A stretch of 59,821 bases of DNA from Rhodoluna sp. (lineage in GTDB: Bacteria; Actinomycetota; Actinomycetes; Actinomycetales; Microbacteriaceae). Of this stretch, positions 52,877 through 59,821 are shown one piece after another. Each line of letters starts with the position of its first letter. Position 1 is the stretch's first letter. Position numbers and translations under genes: made by a program. The notes beneath the pieces were generated by a model. It ran no database searches. It had not been told where the DNA came from and worked only from the letters and a program-made list of their open reading frames with translations. The stretch is taken from assembly GCA_030832605.1 (NCBI GenBank), contig JAURIU010000003.1, forward strand, positions 1 through 59,821. The letters are read 5' to 3'.

Positions 52877-53854
52877 CTATTCGGCAAGCGCGTGAAGTCG
52901 AGAGATTGCTCTCAAGTATTTTTTGCGGTAGCCCCCGGCAATCATTTCGGGTGTAAACAAATCTGTGAGGGGAACACCAGTCGACCTAATTGAAATCTGA
53001 GCTTCATAGACTCTGTCGACAAAGGCCACGAATCTAAGAGCATCGAACTGGTCAATAAACTTGTGTGCTCCATCGAGACCGATACGGTCGATCCCCTGCA
53101 CAAGCCTTGCAAACTTAGCCGGATGAATTGTAGAAAGGTGTTTCAACAAGGCATCAAAGGAATCGAAGCTGGCAACCTCGGCGTCATTTAGCCAGCTGCT
53201 TAACTGCTCGGCAGTCTGCGTTTCACTGTGCCCGTCAACCGGGCGGTGGCGGTAGTCGTCACCATCGATTCTCAGTATCTCGAAGTTTGCACTTATGCCC
53301 AGAATCTCTCGCCTGAAATCTTCTGCGGCGAAACGGCCCTCACCCAAGGCGTTTGGAGGCGTATTCGAAGTTGCTGCGAAAAGAATTCCTTTAGAACTTA
53401 GGTCGTTAAGTAGCCGAGACATGATCATGGTGTTGCCTGGGTCATCTAGCTCGAACTCGTCAATACAAATCAAGTCGTATTTAGAAAACAGGCGCATTGC
53501 CTCAGCGAAACCTAGTGCACCAATCAGACTTGTATAGGCCAAAAAGCTGCCAAAGAGTTTTTTGCCCCTAAAAGATCTGTAAAGCGAGGCGAGAAGGTGC
53601 GTCTTGCCCACACCGAAACCGCCATCGAGATAAAAACCGGGTATTGAGCGGCTGCCTTTGGCTTTGGTTTTCCGAAAGCCCTGCCTAAGCGTTTCTAAGG
53701 CCTCTTGCTGTGACGCAAATGAAGGTGCTGGCCGATAAGTTTCAAACGAAGCATCCCGAAATTCTCTGGGCGGAACCAAATCGGCAAGCATCTGTTGCGC
53801 AGACACGATTGGTTCGCGCGCGCAAAGCTCTAAGAAGCTGCCTTTTGTGGCCAT
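52877..53854 (-). CDS. zapE: ZapE/AFG1-family cell division ATPase
   Basis: P-loop ATPase that in E. coli binds FtsZ under stress. The 325-residue protein has Walker A GFGVGKTHLL near residues 79-88, Walker B ICIDEFELDDPGNTMIM near 129-145, sensor-like FAATSNTPPNALGEGRFAAEDF near 159-180 (Asn-containing) and a C-terminal portion with FVDRVYEAQISIRSTG near 283-298. It is the AFG1 layout without extra domains. It is divergent from the rhodanese gene with an 86-base gap and precedes the ammonium transporters. Confidence 0.9.
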   Translation of the reverse strand: MATKGSFLELCAREPIVSAQQMLADLVPPREFRDASFETYRPAPSFASQQEALETLRQGFRKTKAKGSRSIPGFYLDGGFGVGKTHLLASLYRSFRGKKLFGSFLAYTSLIGALGFAEAMRLFSKYDLICIDEFELDDPGNTMIMSRLLNDLSSKGILFAATSNTPPNALGEGRFAAEDFRREILGISANFEILRIDGDDYRHRPVDGHSETQTAEQLSSWLNDAEVASFDSFDALLKHLSTIHPAKFARLVQGIDRIGLDGAHKFIDQFDALRFVAFVDRVYEAQISIRSTGVPLTDLFTPEMIAGGYRKKYLRAISRLHALAE

Positions 53855-53940
53855 TTGTTACCAATCGGTATCTATTCGGGAGGGCTTGGATTAACCTAGT
53901 TTGAGTACCCTAAGTTTATTGGAACGAGAACGAGCCAAAG

Positions 53941-54846
53941 ATGCCAGCCCCAGCAGATGCAACCTCAAAATTTCTTGAATACGCGCACCCTGAAGTACTT
54001 GTTACAGCCGATTGGGTTGCCCAAAATCTAGACAATCCAGACGTAGTGGTTGTCGAGTCAGACGAGGATGTACTGCTGTACGAAATCGGACACATTCCTG
54101 GAGCGGTCAAAATCGACTGGCACACCGACTTGAACGACACCGTCACCCGCGACTATGTGGATGGCGCTGGCTTCAAGGCGCTCATGGAGCGCAGCGGAAT
54201 TAGCCGTGACACCACGGTCGTACTCTATGGCGACAAAAGCAACTGGTGGGCAGCTTATGCACTCTGGGTTTTCAAGTTGTTCGGACATGCCGACGTGAGA
54301 CTGCTCGACGGCGCTCGAGAGGCTTGGGCTGCAAGTGGTCGTGCACTAACCAAGGAACCCACACTGAAAGTGCCCAGCAGCTACCCTCTGGTCGAACGCG
54401 ATGACAAGACTCTTCGCGCCTTCCGCGATGACGTGCTCGCTCACTTCGGTAACCCACTGCTGGACATCCGAAGCCCACAGGAATACTCGGGTGAACGCAC
54501 GCACATGCCCGACTACCCCCAAGAAGGCGCGCTGCGGGCCGGACACATTCCGTCTGCAGTATCAGTTCCTTGGGGTCGAGCTGTTAACGAGGATCAAACC
54601 TTCAAGTCTCGAGCCGAACTCGAAGCGATTTATCAGGGCGAGAAGGGTCTTAATCCAAACGACGAAGTCATTGCTTACTGTCGAATCGGGGAGCGTTCGT
54701 CACATTCTTGGTTTGTTCTCAAGTTCTTGCTCGGCTTTGACAATGTGCGAAACTACGACGGATCTTGGACGGAGTGGGGTTCACTCGTAGGCGTTCCAAT
54801 CGTTCGTGGTGAAGAACCAGGCAACGCGCCAGCTCCGCGCCGATGA
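53941..54846 (+). CDS. sseA: Sulfurtransferase (two rhodanese domains)
   Basis: Thiosulfate or mercaptopyruvate sulfurtransferase of the tandem-rhodanese type. The 301-residue protein has an inactive-looking N-terminal domain ([17 protein letters not shown] near 50-66) and a C-terminal domain with [16 protein letters not shown] near 200-215 and the active-site loop CRIGERS with Cys247. The CRxGxR pattern favours thiosulfate over mercaptopyruvate, but substrate choice is uncertain. Its stop overlaps sufE by 4 bases, linking sulfur transfer to Fe-S cluster assembly. It is divergent from zapE. Confidence 0.92.
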   Translation: MPAPADATSKFLEYAHPEVLVTADWVAQNLDNPDVVVVESDEDVLLYEIGHIPGAVKIDWHTDLNDTVTRDYVDGAGFKALMERSGISRDTTVVLYGDKSNWWAAYALWVFKLFGHADVRLLDGAREAWAASGRALTKEPTLKVPSSYPLVERDDKTLRAFRDDVLAHFGNPLLDIRSPQEYSGERTHMPDYPQEGALRAGHIPSAVSVPWGRAVNEDQTFKSRAELEAIYQGEKGLNPNDEVIAYCRIGERSSHSWFVLKFLLGFDNVRNYDGSWTEWGSLVGVPIVRGEEPGNAPAPRR

Positions 54847-55274
54847 CCAACAGCGTTTCCGAAGCGGCAGAACTAGTTGCTTCAGACTTCAAGGCGGGAT
54901 CAAACCGCGAAAAACTTGAGCTATTACTCGAGTATTCAGAGAATCTGCCAGCCTTGCCAGAGCGTTATTCAGAGCATCCCGACCTGTTTGAGCGCGTCGA
55001 GGAATGCCAATCGCCGGTCTTTCTTTTCGTCGAAGTAGAAAATGGCCAAGTTGGCGTCTTTTTCACGGCACCTGAGGAAGCTCCCACAACTCGCGGATTC
55101 GCCGGCATTCTCAGCGAGGTTTTGCATGGCAAGCCAGTCAACGAGGTTTTGTCGCTGTCTGATGATTTCCCTGATCAGATTGGCCTCACAGAAGCCGTTT
55201 CTCCGCTTCGAATAAGAGGGATGCGAGCGATGATTTATCGAATCAAGCGACAAGTGCGAGAGAAAGTTGCCTAA
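54843..55274 (+). CDS. sufE: SufE-family sulfur acceptor protein
   Basis: Accepts persulfide sulfur for Fe-S cluster assembly, normally from the cysteine desulfurase SufS. The 143-residue protein has the family core [12 protein letters not shown] near residues 35-46, the acceptor Cys55 in [22 protein letters not shown] near 86 and [13 protein letters not shown] near 122-134. It overlaps sseA by 4 bases; the sseA-sufE pair is common in actinobacteria, suggesting the rhodanese as a second sulfur donor. The suf cluster itself is not here. Confidence 0.92.
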   Translation: MTNSVSEAAELVASDFKAGSNREKLELLLEYSENLPALPERYSEHPDLFERVEECQSPVFLFVEVENGQVGVFFTAPEEAPTTRGFAGILSEVLHGKPVNEVLSLSDDFPDQIGLTEAVSPLRIRGMRAMIYRIKRQVREKVA

Positions 55275-55280
55275 GAACAC

Positions 55281-55823
55281 GTGAAGAACGCAGTCGCCTG
55301 GTACGAACTTAAGCCTGGATTTGCAGCGAATTTTCACATGACCGAAGACGGCAAGTACTTCGGTGCGAATAACACGAGCAGAGACATTTCTAACGAAGTG
55401 GATTTGGCACACCTAAAGAAGCTCAGATCACAGGCTGACGTGGTTGTCATCGGCGGTTCAACGGCCCGGAATGAGGGCTACAAAAGATCGAAGAATTTTG
55501 AGACCTACGTTTTTACTCGTGGTCCAAACGATGGTGAACTGCATGCCCTTCATTTTTCTAATGAGGCCGAGCTAGTTGGCCATATCGCGAACCTCAAATC
55601 GCTACACACACGGCTGTTGAGCGAATGCGGACCTGCACTTTTAAGCAAATTCTTGGAGTTGCGCGCAGTTGACCAACTTTTCCTGACGGTAACTTTCACA
55701 GGTGTTCCGACACAACAGTCAACAGAGCGCATTGCTAGCCAGGTACTGAGCCTTGGCGAGTATCAAATTGAACAGTTTGAAGCCATAGACAACAGCGCCG
55801 TTACGCTCTGGCGGCGAGCCTAA
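55281..55823 (+). CDS. RibD C-terminal-domain-like reductase
   Basis: A 180-residue protein of the dihydrofolate reductase/pyrimidine reductase fold, resembling the stand-alone 'pyrimidine reductase family' proteins of actinobacteria. TEDGKYFGANNTSRDIS near residues 21-37, DVVVIGGSTARNEGY near 53-67 and LFLTVTFTGVP near 132-142 match the nucleotide-binding and substrate regions of RibD-C relatives. No deaminase domain is present and no rib genes are adjacent, so a role in riboflavin synthesis is unproved. The GTG start at 55281 is 6 bases after sufE. Confidence 0.75.
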   Translation: MKNAVAWYELKPGFAANFHMTEDGKYFGANNTSRDISNEVDLAHLKKLRSQADVVVIGGSTARNEGYKRSKNFETYVFTRGPNDGELHALHFSNEAELVGHIANLKSLHTRLLSECGPALLSKFLELRAVDQLFLTVTFTGVPTQQSTERIASQVLSLGEYQIEQFEAIDNSAVTLWRRA

Positions 55824-55846
55824 AGGGCACAGAGGCTCTGGTCTAA

Positions 55847-55852
55847 TAGCCT
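55847..55852 (+). promoter_or_regulatory. Candidate -10 element for a leaderless DUF3000 transcript
   Basis: TAGCCT matches the actinobacterial TAnnnT consensus and lies exactly 7 bases before the GTG at 55860, the same geometry as before pdxS and rarA. No ribosome site precedes the GTG. Confidence 0.35.
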
Positions 55853-55859
55853 TTTGAAT

Positions 55860-56438
55860 GTGAGTGAGTCAACAGAATCGTCGGGTGTGGCCCCAGAATT
55901 TGCCATTGCTCTGAGGTCGATTCTTGACTGCGACGTTCGAAACGAATTGGACGTTAAAGAGATAGACGCTCCAGCTAATCTTGCGAGGCATGCCGTTGCG
56001 TTTTCTTGCGACGTCAGACCAGATTCAGTTCACGAAAAAATAGATCTTGGCACTGGGCGCTTGGTCTTGCTATGGGACGACGAGCCGCAGGAAGCGTGGG
56101 GTTCTCGTTTCCGAGTGATTGCATTTGCGAAATCACCGCTCGAAACCGAAATCGGGGCGGATGAATACAGCTCCGGTCTAGCGTGGAGTTGGTTGGTGGC
56201 AGCGCTAGAAGCGAATGAAGCCTCATACAGTGCCGAAGCAGGTACCACCACCCGCGTTATCTCGACTGGTTTCGGAACTCTTTCGAATCAAGCTCAGCAC
56301 GCCGAATTGGAACTGCGCGCGTCTTGGAGCCCTATGGACACCAACATCGCGGCACACATGCATGCTTGGCAATCTCTGATTTGTATGATGTCAGGATTAC
56401 CGCTGCAGAACGAGGATGTTGGTCGCCTGAATGTCTGA
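55860..56438 (+). CDS. DUF3000 domain-containing protein
   Basis: A 192-residue protein of an actinobacteria-specific family of unknown function found before the RNase D-like gene. Visible features are an acidic, soluble globular sequence with RLVLLWDDEPQEAWGSRFRVI near residue 67 and GLAWSWLVAALEAN near 106, and FGTLSNQAQHAELELRASW near 136. I prefer the GTG at 55860 because of the -10-like TAGCCT 7 bases upstream; a TTG at 55854 is the alternative. Its stop overlaps the next gene by 8 bases, so the two are coupled and may act together. Confidence 0.82.
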   Translation: MSESTESSGVAPEFAIALRSILDCDVRNELDVKEIDAPANLARHAVAFSCDVRPDSVHEKIDLGTGRLVLLWDDEPQEAWGSRFRVIAFAKSPLETEIGADEYSSGLAWSWLVAALEANEASYSAEAGTTTRVISTGFGTLSNQAQHAELELRASWSPMDTNIAAHMHAWQSLICMMSGLPLQNEDVGRLNV

Positions 56439-57702
56439 AGACGAACACCTTTCAGCGCCCACCCCTCTAAACAAACCTAGATGCGCTGACGTTCGCCTAG
56501 TCAACACAGCAACTGAACTAGAAATAGGCACCAAAGATTTGCTAGCCGGAGATGGGCCCTTGGCCATTGACGCCGAGCGAGCCAGCGGCTTCAAATACTC
56601 CCAAAGGGCCTATCTGATTCAGCTCCACCGGCGCAACTCGCCGATACTGCTAATAGACCCAATTGCCATCGGTGACGAAGATCCTGCTGCTTTCAGCAGG
56701 CTAGCAACTGCGATTAACGGCATTCCTTGGATCTTGCACGCGGCCACTCAGGACATCCCATGCCTTGCAGAAATTGGACTACGTCCTTCGAAAATCATCG
56801 ACACCGAACTAGCCGGCCGATTACTCGGTTTGGAGCGTGTGGGATTAGGTTCGATGGTTCAGGAACTGATGTCACTCGCTTTAGCGAAAGAGCACTCAGC
56901 TGCAGACTGGTCGACAAGGCCCTTGCCGGAGACTTGGCTCAACTACGCAGCACTAGACGTTGACGTTTTGCCAGAGTTAGCGGAACGTCTACTCGATGAA
57001 CTGACCAGGGCAGACAAGCTCGAGTGGGCGGAGCAGGAGTTCAAGCACCTTCTGTCGTTTGCTCCGAAGCCAGCAAAAATGGATAAGTGGCGCGGCGCAA
57101 GCGGTCTGAACACCATTCGCGACGAACGAGGATTCGCGGTTGTTAAATCTGTCTGGCAGGCAAGAGAAGAACTAGGAAAGCGCTTGGATGTCTCGCCTGG
57201 GCGACTCATCCCCGATTCTTCACTTATCGAGCTGGCCATTTCACGACCAAAGACCAAGGGCGAACTGTCGGCAAACAAGAAGTTTGCTGGGCGGGCATCG
57301 CGCTCTTACCTTGACACTTGGTGGGCGGCTCTTAATGAGGGACTTAAAGACCCTAAACCTCCGGAAATGCGCATCAAATCAGAGGGTATTCCGAATCACC
57401 GTATTTGGGCTCACAAACATCCAGAGGCTGATGCTCGCTTGCAAGCTCTGAAAGCAGCCATGACGAAGTTGTCTGGCGAATACATAGTGCCAACCGAGAA
57501 CATTTTGACCCCGGATTACATGCGGCAGCTGGCCTGGAACCTTGAAATCAAAAACGAAGACGAGGTGCGTGAATACTTGAGAAATTGTGGAGCGCGGGGT
57601 TGGCAGCTTGATTTGGTCAGTGCAGAATTTAGTGTCTGTTTGACTGATCAGCCGATTGCTGGGAGTCAAAACTCTCAAGCGGTCGAGCATGAGGAACTTT
57701 AG
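56431..57702 (+). CDS. rnd: RNase D-like 3'-5' exonuclease with HRDC domain
   Basis: DEDDy exonuclease probably trimming tRNA or other RNA 3' ends. The 423-residue protein has the catalytic residues Asp47 and Glu49 in IDAERAS, Asp108 in AATQDIPCL, and Tyr172 and Asp176 in [10 protein letters not shown]. An HRDC domain near 215-290 includes [18 protein letters not shown]. The C-terminal 130 residues are less conserved. Its last 74 bases overlap the 3' end of dxs on the other strand. The DUF3000-rnd-dxs order is typical of actinobacteria. Confidence 0.9.
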   Translation: MSEDEHLSAPTPLNKPRCADVRLVNTATELEIGTKDLLAGDGPLAIDAERASGFKYSQRAYLIQLHRRNSPILLIDPIAIGDEDPAAFSRLATAINGIPWILHAATQDIPCLAEIGLRPSKIIDTELAGRLLGLERVGLGSMVQELMSLALAKEHSAADWSTRPLPETWLNYAALDVDVLPELAERLLDELTRADKLEWAEQEFKHLLSFAPKPAKMDKWRGASGLNTIRDERGFAVVKSVWQAREELGKRLDVSPGRLIPDSSLIELAISRPKTKGELSANKKFAGRASRSYLDTWWAALNEGLKDPKPPEMRIKSEGIPNHRIWAHKHPEADARLQALKAAMTKLSGEYIVPTENILTPDYMRQLAWNLEIKNEDEVREYLRNCGARGWQLDLVSAEFSVCLTDQPIAGSQNSQAVEHEEL

Positions 57703-59572
57703 AACCAACCACCTGAGCGACGATTTCACGCGCTACGGCCTGCGCGGTCAGACCAACTCGCTCTAGAATCTCGCCACGAGTAGCATGCTCTAGGAATTCG
57801 TCGGGTAAACCTACCTCGTTTAGCGCGGTATCAATCTCAGCAGCACGCATTTCTTGCCGAACTCGCGTACCGATTCCCCCAACGCGCACTCCATCTTCAA
57901 TGGTCACGACAAGTCGGTGTGCCTTGGCGAAATCGAGCACCGATTTAGGAACTGGGACAACCCAACGAGGGTCAATCACGGTGGCCCCAATACCCTGGGC
58001 AGCAAGCAATTCAGCAACCTTGAGCGCGGTTTCGGCCATGGTTCCAACGGCGACTAGCAAAACATCCTTGCTCGGAGCTTCATACAACACATCGACACCA
58101 TCGTTCATACGACGTAGTTGCTTTATTTCGGCCCCCGCAGCACCCTTTGGAAAGCGCACTACGGTAGGTGCATCATCCACGTTTGTCGCTTCTTGCAACT
58201 CTTCGCGCAAACGCTCGGCATCGCGTGGTGCAGCAATCCTTATGCCTGGAACGATTTGCAGGGTGGCTAAGTCCCACATTCCGTGGTGTGACGCACCGTC
58301 AGGACCAGTAACGCCAGCACGGTCGAGCACAAGTGTGACAGGAGCCTTGTGCAATGCGACATCCATGAGAAGTTGATCGAAAGCCCTGCTGACGAAAGTT
58401 GCATAGATGCAGACCACAGGATGCAAGCCACCAAAGGCCATACCCGCGGCCATGGTCACAGCGTGCTGTTCGGCAATTCCAACGTCGAAGACGCGGTCTG
58501 GGAACTTCTTTGCCATGGCATCTAGACCAACCGGCATGAGCATGGCGCCCGTGATGCCAACGATGTCTTTGCGCTTACCAGCGATCTCGACGATCTCTTC
58601 GCTGAACACCGAGGTCCAAGACTTACCGGATGTTTTCTCTAGAGATTCCCCAGTAAGCGGGTCAATCTGACCGACGGCGTGAAATTGGTCATCCTCGTTG
58701 AGCAGTGCGGGGTCGAAACCCTTACCCTTTTGAGTAATGGCGTGAACGATAACGGGATAGGCATACTTCTTAGCCTGACGAAGTGCAGTCTCCATGGCCT
58801 GAAGGTCGTGGCCATCGATTGGGCCAATGTACTTGATGTCTAGATTCGGGAACATCCCTTTGGGAGCCATAGCCCCCATGAGCCCTGTGCTCGCACCTCT
58901 GGCTGCAGAATAGGTGAGCTTTCCTAGCAAGCCGAACTTGTCGAAAACCTTGCGCGAAAAACGGTAAGCCTTTCGGTACAGCTTTTCGGTGCGAATTTCA
59001 TTTAGGTAGCGGGCTAGGCCGCCGATTGTCGGAGCGTATGAACGACCGTTGTCGTTAACCACAATGACCAACTTGCGATCGTTGTCATCGGTGATGTTGT
59101 TCAGCGCTTCCCAGGCCATTCCACCGGTAAGGGCTCCATCGCCAATTACCGCGACGACATAACGGTCCTCTTGCTTGGTTAGTTTGAACGCCTTGGCGAT
59201 ACCGTCGGCCCATGAGAGTGACGAGGACGCGTGCGAGCTTTCAACGACATCGTGAACAGATTCTGAGCGCTGTGGGTATCCCGCCAGGCCACCCTTCTGA
59301 CGAAGTCGACTGAAGTCTTGGCGGCCGGTGAGTAACTTGTGAACGTAACTCTGGTGGCCAGTGTCGAAGATTATTGGATCGTTTGGAGAATCAAATACGC
59401 GGTGGATCGCAACGGTTGTCTCGACCACTCCTAAGTTTGGGCCGAGGTGACCACCGGTCGCTGCAACACCTGTGATCAAATGAGCGCGGATGTCACGACA
59501 GAGCTCTCTCAATTCGTCTGCGTTTAGCGCGTCAAGGTCTCTAGGACCGGCAATCTTCTCAAGCAAACTCAC
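57629..59572 (-). CDS. dxs: 1-Deoxy-D-xylulose-5-phosphate synthase
   Basis: First step of the non-mevalonate isoprenoid pathway, also feeding thiamine, from pyruvate and glyceraldehyde 3-phosphate using thiamine diphosphate. The 647-residue protein has [17 protein letters not shown] near residues 68-84, the ThDP-Mg motif [16 protein letters not shown] near 144-159, [19 protein letters not shown] near 365 and [18 protein letters not shown] near 418, all intact. The last 25 or so residues extend beyond the usual conserved end and overlap the rnd gene. The GTG start at 59572 follows TTTAGG. Confidence 0.96.
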   Translation of the reverse strand: MSLLEKIAGPRDLDALNADELRELCRDIRAHLITGVAATGGHLGPNLGVVETTVAIHRVFDSPNDPIIFDTGHQSYVHKLLTGRQDFSRLRQKGGLAGYPQRSESVHDVVESSHASSSLSWADGIAKAFKLTKQEDRYVVAVIGDGALTGGMAWEALNNITDDNDRKLVIVVNDNGRSYAPTIGGLARYLNEIRTEKLYRKAYRFSRKVFDKFGLLGKLTYSAARGASTGLMGAMAPKGMFPNLDIKYIGPIDGHDLQAMETALRQAKKYAYPVIVHAITQKGKGFDPALLNEDDQFHAVGQIDPLTGESLEKTSGKSWTSVFSEEIVEIAGKRKDIVGITGAMLMPVGLDAMAKKFPDRVFDVGIAEQHAVTMAAGMAFGGLHPVVCIYATFVSRAFDQLLMDVALHKAPVTLVLDRAGVTGPDGASHHGMWDLATLQIVPGIRIAAPRDAERLREELQEATNVDDAPTVVRFPKGAAGAEIKQLRRMNDGVDVLYEAPSKDVLLVAVGTMAETALKVAELLAAQGIGATVIDPRWVVPVPKSVLDFAKAHRLVVTIEDGVRVGGIGTRVRQEMRAAEIDTALNEVGLPDEFLEHATRGEILERVGLTAQAVAREIVAQVVGSKVPHARPLESFDSQQSADQSNRH

Positions 59573-59609
59573 GATGACCTAAACCCACCCCTCGAGATTG
59601 TTTATTCCT

Positions 59610-59821
59610 CTAGGCAACAAGGCTACGCAAAACGTACTGGAGAATGCCACCGTTACGGAAGTAATCAGCTTCACCCGGGGTATCTATGCGAACAACAGCA
59701 TCGAACTCAACAACCGGCTTGCCCGGAGCAGAGTGTGCTGTTGGCTTAGCAACCACGCGAACTGTCTTCGGCGTGACACCGTTGTTCAATTCGGTCACAC
59801 CGATGAAGTCGAACTCTTCGG
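59610..59821 (-). CDS. acn: Aconitate hydratase, C-terminal part (runs off the window)
   Basis: Interconverts citrate and isocitrate in the TCA cycle using a 4Fe-4S cluster. Only the last 69 codons are present, in frame from base 59819. They read [20 protein letters not shown] and end in [19 protein letters not shown], the swivel-domain C-terminus of bacterial AcnA-type aconitases. The catalytic and cluster cysteines lie outside the window. It is followed by a 37-base gap and dxs; I see no clear terminator in between. Confidence 0.92.
   Translation of the reverse strand, partial: EEFDFIGVTELNNGVTPKTVRVVAKPTAHSAPGKPVVEFDAVVRIDTPGEADYFRNGGILQYVLRSLVA

Noticed and set aside
1-59821. Mobile elements, CRISPR arrays, toxin-antitoxin or defence genes
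   Set aside because: No transposase, integrase, direct-repeat array or defence protein was recognised, and gene order is conserved core chromosome throughout.

Overview
The window is an unbroken stretch of core chromosome from an actinobacterium, most likely a small-genome freshwater member of the Microbacteriaceae (Rhodoluna/Aquiluna-like 'Luna' lineage). The evidence is actinobacteria-specific families (HGxxPAAW protein, Trp-operon membrane protein, type II OMP decarboxylase, DUF3000, a PriA without helicase motifs), frequent GTG/TTG starts, a Gly-Cys-Val tRNA cluster, intermediate GC by eye, very short intergenic gaps and many 1-26 bp gene overlaps. The lineage assignment is inference. I see no prophage, insertion sequence, CRISPR array or defence island.

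Layout, with most genes on the minus strand. 1-5.5 kb: a mixed histidine/tryptophan operon (hisE-G-F-I, trpE, two small membrane proteins, trpC, trpB running off the left edge). 5.5-13.7 kb: rpe, rsmB, fmt, priA, metK, coaBC, rpoZ, gmk. 13.7-21.8 kb: the pyrimidine operon pyrR-pyrB-pyrC-carA-carB-pyrF, headed by a PyrR-binding hairpin that can sequester the pyrR Shine-Dalgarno. 21.8-28.4 kb: nusB, efp, the shikimate genes aroQ-B-K-C-E, mltG and ruvX. 28.4-32.5 kb: alaS, two small membrane-associated proteins, rpsD. 32.5-38.2 kb: rarA, a divergent membrane-anchored cyclophilin plus DUF349 protein, and the bifunctional (p)ppGpp enzyme rel. 38.3-48.5 kb: secF-secD-yajC, ruvB-ruvA-ruvC, yebC, pdxT-pdxS, a HIT protein and thrS. 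48.5-52.9 kb: a VIT-type transporter, four tRNA genes, a small membrane protein and two tandem ammonium transporters. 52.9-59.8 kb: zapE, a rhodanese/SufE pair, a RibD-C-like reductase, DUF3000 plus RNase D-like exonuclease, dxs, and the 3' end of aconitase.

Functionally the window covers de novo UMP synthesis, the shikimate pathway feeding chorismate to TrpE, most of histidine synthesis, PLP synthesis, protein export, Holliday-junction processing, tRNA charging and stringent control. Gene order broadly follows the conserved actinobacterial chromosome but is compacted: mihF is missing between pyrF and gmk, apt between secF and rel, and the phosphatidylinositol/PIM genes between the HIT gene and pdxS.

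No clearly novel multi-gene system is visible. The points most worth a second look are: a second ammonium transporter in which the first residue of the pore twin-histidine pair is Glu; a single-base frameshift that breaks ruvB; the PyrR leader; a GlnR-like operator and attenuator-like hairpin before the first ammonium transporter; and a membrane-protein ORF whose GTG start lies two bases after the last base of a tRNA-Val gene.
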